Positions 54,717-62,358 of a stretch of DNA of 64,000 nt are shown one piece after another. The stretch is taken from positions 496,001 to 560,000 of the forward strand of contig CAWGDC010000001.1 of NCBI GenBank assembly GCA_963821325.1. Reading direction: 5' to 3'. The DNA comes from PALSA-555 sp963821325. Its GTDB lineage: Bacteria; Actinomycetota; Acidimicrobiia; IMCC26256; PALSA-555. Positions within the stretch are counted from its first letter, which is position 1, and each line of letters opens with the position of its first letter. Under the pieces are notes generated by a model. It was not told the origin of the DNA, ran no database searches, and saw only the letters and a list, made by a program, of their open reading frames with translations. The position numbers were made by a program, and so were the translations under genes.

Positions 54717-55181
54717 CTAGATGTCGAGCTCGGACAGGGCCCGCCAGCGGGGGTCGACGTCGGGTTCGGCGTCGTCGACCGCGTGGTGGGGCAGCGGGCA
54801 GGGCGGGTCACAGCGTGGCGCGAGGGGCAGCTCGAGGAGCACCGCGTCGCGCACGAGCTGCTCGAGGTCGAGCTCGTGACCCTCGAGCGGGTAGGTCTCG
54901 CCGGGCACGGGGTCCGGCTCGAAGAGCTCGTCGACGTGCAGCTCGAGGGGCTGGGACACCGGGGTGAGGCAGCGGGCGCAGTCGCCCCGCCAGGTGGCCG
55001 ACACGGTGCCGCGCACGACGATCCCCTCGGAGATGCGCTCGAGGTCGACGACGACGGCCACGGCGTCGGGGACGGCGGCGCCGGAGCCGGCGAGGTCCTC
55101 GACGGGCTCGGTCAGCCGGACGGTCCGTCGGGCCCGGGGATGGTGGACCAGATCGGCGACATCGATGCGAAAACGGGACAT
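54717..55181 (-). CDS. yceD: DUF177 family protein (YceD)
   Basis: YceD proteins act with 23S rRNA accumulation and lie directly before rpmF. The 154-residue protein reads FRIDVADLVHHPRARRTVRL, has the family core GTVSATWRGDCARCLTPVSQ with CxxC, and a second pair near the end (LAPRCDPPCPLP). ATG at 55181 (MSRFRID) is preferred over an upstream ATG. A TAGGCT box 30 bases upstream may start the yceD-to-mutM transcript. Confidence 0.92.
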   Translation of the reverse strand: MSRFRIDVADLVHHPRARRTVRLTEPVEDLAGSGAAVPDAVAVVVDLERISEGIVVRGTVSATWRGDCARCLTPVSQPLELHVDELFEPDPVPGETYPLEGHELDLEQLVRDAVLLELPLAPRCDPPCPLPHHAVDDAEPDVDPRWRALSELDI

Positions 55182-55210
55182 TCGGGCAGCCTCGAGCGGA
55201 GCGGCAACCC

Positions 55211-55216
55211 AGCCTA
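55211..55216 (-). promoter_or_regulatory. -10 box for the yceD-rpmF-plsX operon
   Basis: TAGGCT on the minus strand predicts a start near 55204 and a leader of about 23 bases containing GAGG 8 bases before the ATG. Confidence 0.4.
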
Positions 55217-55243
55217 CCAGCGGCACCCCACCCCGGCGGGTGG

Positions 55244-55274
55244 ACCCAAATCGACAGGTTTGCCCGGTTTGGGT
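55244..55274. terminator. Weak hairpin downstream of the coiled-coil gene
   Basis: ACCCAAA (55244-55250) and TTTGGGT (55268-55274) form a 7-bp stem with a 17-base loop, 16 bases after the stop of the minus-strand gene at 55290. No T-tract follows. It may mark the end of the rsmD-coaD transcript. Confidence 0.3.
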
Positions 55275-55289
55275 GGTCTGGCGGGCTGG

Positions 55290-55814
55290 TCAGTCGTCCT
55301 GGTCGAAGACGGGGACCTCCTCGACCTCGTCGGACGGCTCCTCGTCGGGGGGCAGCTCGACCGCGAGGCGGTCGCGGCCCTTGCGGACCCCGGTGAGCGT
55401 CTTGTCGAGGAGGCCTTCGAGGGCGGCGAGGCGCCCGTCGACGTAGTCCTCGGCGGCATGCTGCAGCCGGCGGCCCTCGGCTTCGGCGTCGGCGATGATC
55501 TGCTGCGCGGCGCGGCGGGCCTCCCGCACGATGTCGCTGCGCTCGACCATCCGCTCGGCCTGCACGCGCGCCGACTCGAGGAGCTCGCTCGATTCGCGCT
55601 GCGCGGTGCTGAGGTACTCCTGGCGCTCCTTCAGCAGCCAGCGGGCGTGACGGAGCTCGGCGGGGATCGCGGCGAGCGCCTGGTCGAGGAGCTCGACGGC
55701 CTCGTCGCGGTTCACGAGCACCGACGCCGACATCGGCATGGCGCGCGCCGTCTCGACCAGGTCGCGCAGGTGCTCGAGGAGCCCCTCGAGGTGGTGGGCC
55801 TCGGCCTCGCTCAT
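55290..55814 (-). CDS. Coiled-coil protein, DivIVA/F0-b-like
   Basis: A 174-residue, almost wholly helical protein. The first 70 residues are amphipathic (LEGLLEHLRDLVETARAM, LLDQALAAIPAELRHARWLL). A long coiled coil follows (SSELLESARVQAERMVERSD, ARRAAQQIIADAEAEGRRLQ) and resembles ATP-synthase b subunits or DivIVA-type proteins without their N-terminal signature. The tail is acidic. ATG at 55814 overlaps the coaD stop as ATGA. A cell-division or scaffold role is only a guess. Confidence 0.85.
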   Translation of the reverse strand: MSEAEAHHLEGLLEHLRDLVETARAMPMSASVLVNRDEAVELLDQALAAIPAELRHARWLLKERQEYLSTAQRESSELLESARVQAERMVERSDIVREARRAAQQIIADAEAEGRRLQHAAEDYVDGRLAALEGLLDKTLTGVRKGRDRLAVELPPDEEPSDEVEEVPVFDQDD

Positions 55815-56299
55815 CCCGTCTTGCTGCCGAAGCGCTCGGCGAGGCGCTTGGCGACGAGCGGCGGGACCATGCTCGAGACGTCGCCGCCGAAGCGGGCCAC
55901 CTCCCGGACGAGGCTCGAGGACAAGAAGGAGTGCTGGGGGCTGGTGGAGATGAAGAAGGTGTCGATCCCGGAGAGCCGCTGGTTCATCTGGGCCATCTGG
56001 AGCTCGTAGTCGAAGTCCGACACGGCCCGTAGGCCCTTCACGATGGCGTGGGCGCCGTGGTCCTTCGCGAAGTCGACGAGGAGCCCCTTGAAGAAGTCGA
56101 TCGAGATGTTGTCGAGGTGCGCGGTGACCTCGTGGAGCATGGCCTGGCGCTCCTCGAGGCTGAAGAGCGACTGGGCCTTCTGGGGGTTGCGGATCACGGC
56201 CACGATGACCTCGTCGAAGTGGCGCGCGGTCCGTTCGATGATGTCGAGGTGTCCGTTCGTCACCGGGTCGAACGAGCCCGGGCAAAGAGCGGTGGCCAC
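55811..56299 (-). CDS. coaD: Phosphopantetheine adenylyltransferase
   Basis: CoaD makes dephospho-CoA. The 162-residue protein has the nucleotidyltransferase signature LCPGSFDPVTNGHLDIIERT at residues 5-24 and the C-terminal ISTSPQHSFLSSSLVREVAR. AIVKGLRAVSDFDYELQMAQ is also family-typical. It lies 12 bases after rsmD, the usual partner. CoA supply fits the acpP/plsX lipid genes downstream. Confidence 0.97.
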   Translation of the reverse strand: MATALCPGSFDPVTNGHLDIIERTARHFDEVIVAVIRNPQKAQSLFSLEERQAMLHEVTAHLDNISIDFFKGLLVDFAKDHGAHAIVKGLRAVSDFDYELQMAQMNQRLSGIDTFFISTSPQHSFLSSSLVREVARFGGDVSSMVPPLVAKRLAERFGSKTG

Positions 56300-56311
56300 G
56301 CGGTCGCCTCC

Positions 56312-56917
56312 TCAGGAACCAGGGACGGGACCGAGAGTGGTGAGGAGCGTATCGCCGTAGCGTCGCCGTGACCGGACGCTGAGCCCGGCGGGGACGGCGG
56401 GGTCGCCCCCGGCGGTGGCGGTCTCGACCACCACCCGGGCCTCGCCGGTGAGCCAGCCGGGGCGGGTGAGGGCGCCGAGCACGGCCGGCAGCTCGGTGGC
56501 CGCCGCGTCGTAGGGCGGGTCGAGGAGGACGAGGGCGAACGGCGCCTCCGCCGGTGGGGTCCCGCCCACGAACGTCGCTGCCCGGGCGCGCCGGACGCGG
56601 GCCTGCTCGGCGAACCCCGTCGCGGCCACGTTGGCGTCGCACGCCGCGACGGCGGCCGCATCGTCGTCGACCAGCACGGCGCGGGCGGCGCCGCGCGACA
56701 GCGCTTCGAGGGCGAGCGCGCCGCTCCCGGCGTAGAGGTCGAGGACGGCGGCGTCGACGACGACGTCGCCCAGGGCGGCGAAGAGCGCCTCGCGGACCCG
56801 CGCCGCGGTCGGGCGGATGCCCCGCGGGGTGCTGAGGCGTCGGCCGCCCGCCGTGCCGGCGACGACCTGCAGCCGGGGACCGCGCCCACCGCGGCGAGCG
56901 CCTCGACGCGTGGCCAT
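56312..56917 (-). CDS. rsmD: 16S rRNA (guanine-966-N2)-methyltransferase
   Basis: RsmD methylates G966 of 16S rRNA. The 201-residue protein starts with an Arg/Gly-rich segment, then LQVVAGTAGGRRLSTPRGIR and RPTAARVREALFAAL. Motif I is VLDLYAGSGALALEALSRGA, and the catalytic motif IV is LVLLDPPYDAAA. ATG at 56917 is chosen; GACACT lies 5 bases upstream as a possible -10. An upstream in-frame start is less likely. Confidence 0.93.
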   Translation of the reverse strand: MATRRGARRGGRGPRLQVVAGTAGGRRLSTPRGIRPTAARVREALFAALGDVVVDAAVLDLYAGSGALALEALSRGAARAVLVDDDAAAVAACDANVAATGFAEQARVRRARAATFVGGTPPAEAPFALVLLDPPYDAAATELPAVLGALTRPGWLTGEARVVVETATAGGDPAVPAGLSVRSRRRYGDTLLTTLGPVPGS

Positions 56918-56949
56918 GCCCCAGTGTCGCCGGTCGCGGCGCGCCACCG

Positions 56950-56966
56950 TGAGTAGCGCCTACTCA
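56950..56966. promoter_or_regulatory. TGAGTA-N5-TACTCA operator upstream of the GPP34-like gene
   Basis: Read on the plus strand, TGAGTAGCGCCTACTCAGG (56950-56968) differs by one base from the operator at 2005-1987. Here the arms extend to 7 bp. It ends 68 bases before the ATG at 57035, almost the same distance as at the first site. The same TetR repressor is the natural candidate. Confidence 0.7.
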
Positions 56967-57034
56967 GGTGCTTGCCCACCCCGGCGGCGATCATCAGGCA
57001 TGCCCGCCGCGACGTGGCGCGGTCTGGAGGGACG

Positions 57035-57664
57035 ATGGCTGATCTCGCCGAGGACCTGACGCTCCTGCTGCTCAGCGCCGACGACTGGCGCCAGCTCGGC
57101 AGCGGGCACTACGACTCGACCCGCAACCCGGTGGCCCTCGCGTTCCTCGTCGAGCCATGGATCGACGGCGGCCCGCCGCCGAGCGCCGCGACGCTGCGCG
57201 CCGAGCTGCCGAAGACGAGCAGCTCGGCGTGTCAGCGCGCGCTGGACCCGCTCGTCTCGGCGGGGCGCGTCGAGCAGCAGCGCGCGGCGAGTCGCCTCGG
57301 GCGCGCGTTGCAGGGCGGCCAGGCGAAGTACTGGCGCGTCGTCGACCGCGCCGGCCGACAGGTGGTGTTCGACCGGGTCGCCGCGTCGTTGGGCGCCACG
57401 ACGCCGCCCTCACGGTCGGACGCGACGCTCGCCGTGCTGCTGTGGGCGAGCGGCACGTGGGACCGGAGCGGGCTCGACGGTCCGCAGCCCGTCCCCTACA
57501 TCTCCTCCGGGTCCGACCCCGAGCCGTGGGGTCCGCTCGGCGCCCGCGCCCGCGAGCTCGCCGCGGGCGCGGTGGTGCCGGCGGCGGACACCGACCCAGG
57601 CGTGCTGCCGCTCCTGGCCCGCGCGCTGTTCCTCGGCGATCGCGTGACGCAGCTCGACGACTAG
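57035..57664 (+). CDS. GPP34 (GOLPH3)-like protein
   Basis: A 209-residue protein starting LAEDLTLLLLSADDWRQLGS and continuing YDSTRNPVALAFLVE. The first block matches the beginning of actinobacterial GPP34-domain proteins, related to the PI4P-binding Golgi protein GOLPH3. Later segments (LRAELPKTSSSACQRALDPL, RSDATLAVLLWASG) are compatible but not decisive. ATG at 57035 has GGAGGG 3-8 bases upstream. No membrane segment. The gene carries the shared TetR-type operator. Its 3' end overlaps the recG stop. The GPP34 assignment is moderate. Confidence 0.6.
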   Translation: MADLAEDLTLLLLSADDWRQLGSGHYDSTRNPVALAFLVEPWIDGGPPPSAATLRAELPKTSSSACQRALDPLVSAGRVEQQRAASRLGRALQGGQAKYWRVVDRAGRQVVFDRVAASLGATTPPSRSDATLAVLLWASGTWDRSGLDGPQPVPYISSGSDPEPWGPLGARARELAAGAVVPAADTDPGVLPLLARALFLGDRVTQLDD

Positions 57665-59799
57665 CTCTTGAGCAGGAACTCGGCGGCGTCCTCGGGGTAG
57701 AGATCCTCGAACTCGTCGCGCAGCGCGGCGTGCTCGCCGAGATCGGGGTCGACGGCCAGGAGGCGCTCGGCGACGTGGCGGGCCTCGACGATGACCGGCT
57801 CGTCGCGCGGGAGCCGGCCCAGCTTGAGGTCGCTGAACCCCGACTGTCGCTCTCCGAACACCGCGCCCGCGCCGCGGATCTCGAGGTCGCGCTCGGCGAG
57901 CTCGAAGCCGTCCGTCGTCTCGTGCATCGCGTCGAGGCGCGCCGCGCCTTCCGGCGTCGCCGGGTCGGCGAGGAGGAAGCACCACGACGGGTGCGAGCCG
58001 CGCCCGATGCGGCCACGCAGCTGGTGGAGCTGGAGGAGCCCGAAGCGATCGGCGTCCTCGACGACCATCACCGTCGCGTTCGGGACGTCGACCCCGACCT
58101 CGATGACGGTCGTGGCGACCAGCACGTCGAGCTCGTGGGCCCGGAAGGCCGCCATCACCGCCTCCTTCTCGGCGGACGGGAGCTGGCCGTGCAGCAGCCC
58201 GAGGCGCAGCCCGGCGAGCTCCTCGGCGGCGAGACGCTCGTACTCGGTGGTCGCCGCGGTGGCGACGACGCGCTCCGAGCCCTCGACCAGCGGGCACACC
58301 ACGTACGCCTGGTGCCCGGCGGCGACCTCGGCGCGGAGGCGCTCGTAGACCCCGGACCGCTCGAGCGGGCTCGGCCCCGCTCGGATCGTCTCGATGGGCG
58401 CGCGCCCGGCGGGGAGCTCGCGCAACTCCGACTTGTCGAGGTCGCCGTAGAGCAGCATCGCCGCGGTGCGCGGGATCGGCGTCGCCGTCATGACGAGCAC
58501 GTCCGGGTCGTCGCCCTTGCCGCGCAGCAGGTCGCGCTGCTCGACCCCGAAGCGGTGCTGCTCGTCGATCACGGCCACGCCGAGGCGCGGGAACGTGACG
58601 CCCTCGTGGAGGAGCGCGTGGGTGCCGACCATGATGTCGACCTCGCCGGCGGCGAGCCCGGCGGCGAGGCGTCGCCGATCCGCGGACCCGGTCCGTGCGG
58701 TGAGCAGCGCGACGCGCACCGGCCGGTCGGCGAGCAGGCTGCCCGACGTCGCGACGGTGAGCCCCTCGACGAGGGACCGCAGCGTCAGCGCGTGCTGCTC
58801 GGCGAGCACCTCGGTGGGGGCGAGGAACGCGCCCTGGTAGCCGCCCTGCGCCGCGATGAGCAGCGCGACGAGCGCCACGACCGTCTTGCCCGATCCGACC
58901 TCGCCCTGCAGGAGGCGATGCATCGGCGCCGGGCGGGCGAGGTCGGCCGCGATGTCGGTGAGGGCCCGCTCCTGCGACGCGGTGAGCGTGAACGGCAGCC
59001 CGGCGCGGAACGCGTCGACGATCGGGCCGACGACGTGATGCTCGATCCCGGTGCGCTCCGCCTCGACGGCGCGGCGGTGCAGGAGGAGCCGCACCTGGAT
59101 GCGCAGGAACTCGTCGAACGCCAGCCGCTGCCGCGCCGTCCGCGCGTCGTCGAGCGTGGCGGGCTGGTGGATGCCCCAGTAGGCGGTGGTCCGGTCGACG
59201 AGCCCCTCGGCGCGGCGGAGGTCGTCGTCGAGCGGGTCGGCGAAGCCGCGCGGGCGGGTGCGCTGCAGCGCCTGCGCGACGAGGCGGCGGAGCTGCCAGC
59301 TGTGGATCCCCGCCTTCCCCGACTGGGGGTACACGGGCAGCAGCACCCCGGTCGTGGCGTCGCCGTGGTGGCCGAGCACGTCGAGCGCCGGGTTCACCAT
59401 CTGGCGGCGGCCCCGGTAGTGCTCGACGCGGCCGAACACCGACACCTCGGTGCCGACCTCGATCTTGGCGCGGTACTCCTGGTTGAAGAACGTGAGCCGC
59501 AGGTACGAGCTGGCGTCGAAGAGCTCGAGCTCCACGATGGGGCGGCGCCCGCGTGGCCGCCGGACCGACACCTTCTTCACCTCCCCGGCGACGGTCGCCT
59601 CCTGCCCGACGGTGAGGGCGGCGATCTCGGCCAGGTTGGTGCGGTCGTGGTAGCGGCGCGGGTAGTGCTCGAGCAGCGCCAGGACGCTGTCGATCCCGAG
59701 CTCGGCGAGCTGCTCGGCGAGGCGAGGCCCGACCGCCTTCAGCGCCGTGACCGGCTTGTCGCGCAGCTCGCGGAGCGTCAGGCCGGCGGGTTCGGCCAC
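57661..59799 (-). CDS. recG: ATP-dependent DNA helicase RecG
   Basis: RecG reverses stalled replication forks and branch-migrates Holliday junctions. The 712-residue protein has the wedge/OB domain in the first 270 residues (LRLTFFNQEYRAKIEVGTEV). Helicase motifs follow: LLQGEVGSGKTVVALVALLI (Walker A), AVIDEQHRFGVEQRD (DEQH box), VLVMTATPIPRT, and in the second RecA lobe DVLVATTVIEVGVDVPNAT and LLQLHQLRGRIGRGSHPSWC. GTG at 59799 precedes a TAG of fakA by one base. Confidence 0.97.
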   Translation of the reverse strand: MAEPAGLTLRELRDKPVTALKAVGPRLAEQLAELGIDSVLALLEHYPRRYHDRTNLAEIAALTVGQEATVAGEVKKVSVRRPRGRRPIVELELFDASSYLRLTFFNQEYRAKIEVGTEVSVFGRVEHYRGRRQMVNPALDVLGHHGDATTGVLLPVYPQSGKAGIHSWQLRRLVAQALQRTRPRGFADPLDDDLRRAEGLVDRTTAYWGIHQPATLDDARTARQRLAFDEFLRIQVRLLLHRRAVEAERTGIEHHVVGPIVDAFRAGLPFTLTASQERALTDIAADLARPAPMHRLLQGEVGSGKTVVALVALLIAAQGGYQGAFLAPTEVLAEQHALTLRSLVEGLTVATSGSLLADRPVRVALLTARTGSADRRRLAAGLAAGEVDIMVGTHALLHEGVTFPRLGVAVIDEQHRFGVEQRDLLRGKGDDPDVLVMTATPIPRTAAMLLYGDLDKSELRELPAGRAPIETIRAGPSPLERSGVYERLRAEVAAGHQAYVVCPLVEGSERVVATAATTEYERLAAEELAGLRLGLLHGQLPSAEKEAVMAAFRAHELDVLVATTVIEVGVDVPNATVMVVEDADRFGLLQLHQLRGRIGRGSHPSWCFLLADPATPEGAARLDAMHETTDGFELAERDLEIRGAGAVFGERQSGFSDLKLGRLPRDEPVIVEARHVAERLLAVDPDLGEHAALRDEFEDLYPEDAAEFLLKS

Positions 59800-61439
59800 C
59801 TACTCCACGCCGATGAGATACGGGTACAGCGGCTGGTCACCTTCGTGGACCTCGAGCTCGAGGTCGGGTCGAGCCAAGCCGAGCTGGTCACGCAGCCGGT
59901 CGGTGTCGGCGCCGCGCGCGTCCGCGCCGACGAGCACGGTGACGAGCTCGCTCTCGTCGTCGGCGAGGTGCTCGACGAGCCGCGTCGCGGCGTCCAGCGC
60001 CGAGTCGGCGAGGACGCACACCCCCTGGTCGGTCAGCCCGAGCCAGTCGCCCTCGCGGATCGGCCCGAGGGACCCGGTGCTGTCGCGCACCGCCTGGGTG
60101 ACCTCACCCGAACGGACCCGCGCCGCCGCGGCGCTCATCGCCTGCTGGTTCGTGTCGAGGTCGGCGTCGGGGTCGTAGACGACGAGGGCGGCGAGCGCGG
60201 CCACGACGGCGTGGGTCGGCACCACCGCGACGGACCGCGACGTCAGGCCGTCGACCTGTCGGGCGACGGCGACGATGTTCTTGTTGTTCGGCAGCACGAT
60301 CACCGACTCGGCAGCGACGCTGTCGACCGCGGCGAGGATCTGCGCGGTGGACGGGTTCATCGACTGGCCACCGGCGATGATCGCCTGCACCCCGACGCTG
60401 CGCAGCAGCCGGTGCACGCCGTCCCCGATCGCCACCGCGACGACCGCCGTCGTCACCGGGGTGACGTCGCGCGGGTCGGCGGACCCGCTGGCGTCGCGCA
60501 CCCAGCGCTCCTCCTCGACCTGCTCCTGCAGGTCGGTGATGCGGATCTTCGACGGGCGTCCCGCCTCGATCCCGACCTCGACGGCGGCACCCACGTCGTT
60601 GGTGTGCACGTGGCAGTTCCAGATCCCGTCGCCGCCGACGACGACGATCGAGTCGCCGATGGCGTCCCACGCCTCCTTGAACGCCGGGATCGTCTCGTCC
60701 GTCGCGTCGAGGAGGTACATGACCTCGTAGCGCATCCCGACGACGTCCTCGCCGCGCGGCGATGCGCCGCGACGGCGGCCGGGGTCGTGACGACTTCCGG
60801 CTCGGGGAGGGGTCGGCCGTCGACGACGTGCAGGAACGCGTCGACGAGCAGCGTGAACCCGCGGCCGCCCGCGTCGACGACCCCGGCCTCCTTCAGCACC
60901 GGCAGCAGGTCCGGGGTCCGCTCGACGGCGTCACGCGCCGCGGCGTCGACCTGCTCGAGCACCGCCTCGAGGCTCGACGCCCCCGCGGCCCGGGCCGCCT
61001 CCGCGGCCTCCGCCGCGGCCCGGGTGACGGTCAGGATCGTCCCCTCGACCGGGCGCACCACCGCCTGGTACGCGGCGTCGGCGCCGCGCCGCAGCGCCGC
61101 CACCAGGTCCTCCACCGACACCGTGTCCCGGTCGGCGAACACCTCGGCGAAGCCGCGCAGGATCTGGGAGAGGATCACCCCCGAGTTGCCCCGGGCGCCC
61201 ATGAGCGACCCGTGCGCGACCGCCTGGCACACGTCGTCCATCCGGTCGGCGTCGCCGAGCTCGGCGCACACCGACTCGAGCGTCAGGGTCATGTTCGTGC
61301 CCGTGTCCCCGTCGGGCACCGGGTAGACGTTGAGCCGGTTCAGCTCCTCTTGGTGGGCGCGGAGCGCGTCGCGGTAGCGGACGACGACACGAGCCAGGGC
61401 CGCCCCGTCGAGGACGTCGAGCACCGGCAGGCGTGCCAC
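59800..61439 (-). CDS. fakA: DhaL/DegV-domain fatty-acid kinase catalytic subunit-like (one frameshift)
   Basis: FakA (YloV) phosphorylates fatty acids bound to FakB. The ATP-binding DhaL domain is at the N-terminus: LNRLNVYPVPDGDTGTNMTL then GSLMGARGNSGVILSQILRG. After a frame change near 60757 the C-terminal part reads MRYEVMYLLDATDET, VVVGGDGIWNCHVHTNDVGA and VIVLPNNKNIVAVARQVDGL. About 546 residues, as in S. aureus FakA. GTG at 61439 follows TACCAT by 7 bases. It lies upstream of recG in the same orientation, a very common arrangement. Confidence 0.9.
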
Positions 61440-61446
61440 CCCGCGG

Positions 61447-61452
61447 ATGGTA
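61447..61452 (-). promoter_or_regulatory. -10 box for leaderless fakA
   Basis: TACCAT on the minus strand is 7 bases before the GTG at 61439, without a Shine-Dalgarno. Confidence 0.4.
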
Positions 61453-61484
61453 CTTCCGGGTGCTGGCGTGACGGGCCGAACGGG

Positions 61485-61490
61485 TACGCT
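61485..61490 (+). promoter_or_regulatory. -10 box for rpmB
   Basis: TACGCT predicts a start near 61497. The leader of about 19 bases contains GAGGAG before the rpmB ATG. Confidence 0.4.
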
Positions 61491-61515
61491 CGACGCTCCC
61501 GTCGAGGAGTGCGAG

Positions 61516-61704
61516 ATGGCCTCAGTGTGTGACGTCTGCGGCAAGGCGCCGCGGTTCGGGATGCGCCTCAGCCACTCGCATCGGCGCACGAAGCGGCGCT
61601 GGAACCCGAACGTGCAGCGGGTGCGCGCCGTGGTGAACGGCACCCCGAAGCGCCTCCACGTGTGCACCTCCTGCCTGAAGGCCGGCAAGGTGCAGAAGCC
61701 CTGA
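61516..61704 (+). CDS. rpmB: 50S ribosomal protein L28, zinc-binding form
   Basis: L28 is a 50S protein. The 62-residue product has CDVCGKAPRFGMRLSHSHRR and HVCTSCLKAGKV, giving two CxxC pairs of the zinc-binding type, and the conserved RTKRRWNPNVQRVRA. ATG at 61516 has GAGGAG 6 bases upstream. It is divergent from fakA, as in many bacteria, and shares a base with the next start codon (TGATG). Confidence 0.97.
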   Translation: MASVCDVCGKAPRFGMRLSHSHRRTKRRWNPNVQRVRAVVNGTPKRLHVCTSCLKAGKVQKP

Positions 61705-61931
61705 TGCAGGGGGTCGTGCGCAACTACGACCCCCAGACCGGGGAGGGCCTCGTCCTGCGCGACACCGACCGCGCCGAGCTGGTCCTCGCCGCGGACGCGC
61801 TCGACGGGTCGCTGTTCCGCCAGCTGCGCCAGGGACAGCGGGTCAACTTCGAGCTCGACGGGGACGGCCGCGTCACCCGCGTCCGCATCGGCGCCGAAGC
61901 CGACCTGGGCCTGCCCACCGCCCAGGTCTGA
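61704..61931 (+). CDS. Cold-shock-domain-like small protein
   Basis: A 75-residue beta-rich protein. VVRNYDPQTGEGLVLRD, SLFRQLRQGQRVNFELDGDG and RVTRVRIG follow the pattern of an OB-fold cold-shock domain, though the aromatic RNP motifs (KGFGFI, VFVH) are absent. ATG at 61704 overlaps the rpmB stop as TGATG. It may bind RNA or be a structural relative only. Confidence 0.7.
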   Translation: MQGVVRNYDPQTGEGLVLRDTDRAELVLAADALDGSLFRQLRQGQRVNFELDGDGRVTRVRIGAEADLGLPTAQV

Positions 61932-62193
61932 GACCCGTCAGCGGTGCTGGTCGCCGCGGCACGAGGCCCCACGCGAACAGCAGGATCGTGGCCCCGACGA
62001 ACGCCACGAGGATCGAGTACAGCGAGAACCGGTTGATGCTCTCGCCGCCGGCCGCCTTGAACAGCACCCCGCCGAGGATCCCGCCGACGATCCCGAGCAC
62101 GACCGTGCCGAGGCAGCCGACGCGCCGCCCGGTCACGGCCTTCGCCGCCAGCCCGGCGACGAGCCCGACCACGATCCACGACAGCCAGCTCAT
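61873..62193 (-). CDS. GlsB/YeaQ/YmgE-family membrane protein
   Basis: A small transglycosylase-associated stress membrane protein. The first 85 residues contain three hydrophobic helices: WLSWIVVGLVAGLAAKAVTG, CLGTVVLGIVGGILGGVLF and YSILVAFVGATILLFAWGLV. ATG at 62193. The remaining 20 residues are Arg/Gly-rich and overlap the previous gene; a one-base change near 61943 would give a natural end (PRGDQHR) instead. Family members are induced by envelope stress in some bacteria. Confidence 0.85.
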   Translation of the reverse strand: MSWLSWIVVGLVAGLAAKAVTGRRVGCLGTVVLGIVGGILGGVLFKAAGGESINRFSLYSILVAFVGATILLFAWGLVPRRPAPLTGLRPGRWAGPGRLRRRCGRG

Positions 62194-62319
62194 GTCGCCC
62201 AGAGCGTACCGACGACCCGCCGCGGCCTCCCGGCGGCGCTCGACCCTGGCCCCGGGACGCGGGCGCGGGGCGGCGGTCGGGGTGTCGCACCCGCTTCAGG
62301 TGCCGGGGAGGCCCACCGT

Positions 62320-62325
62320 TAGGAT
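62320..62325 (+). promoter_or_regulatory. -10 box for pckG
   Basis: TAGGAT predicts a start near 62332 and a leader of about 27 bases carrying AAGGAG before the GTG at 62359. Confidence 0.4.
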
Positions 62326-62358
62326 GCCTGTTCCCGGTTCGCAGCCAAGGAGCTGATC

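Noticed and set aside
57157..61326. A 1389-codon open frame on the plus strand
   Set aside because: It lies opposite recG and fakA and has no recognisable domain; a shadow frame.
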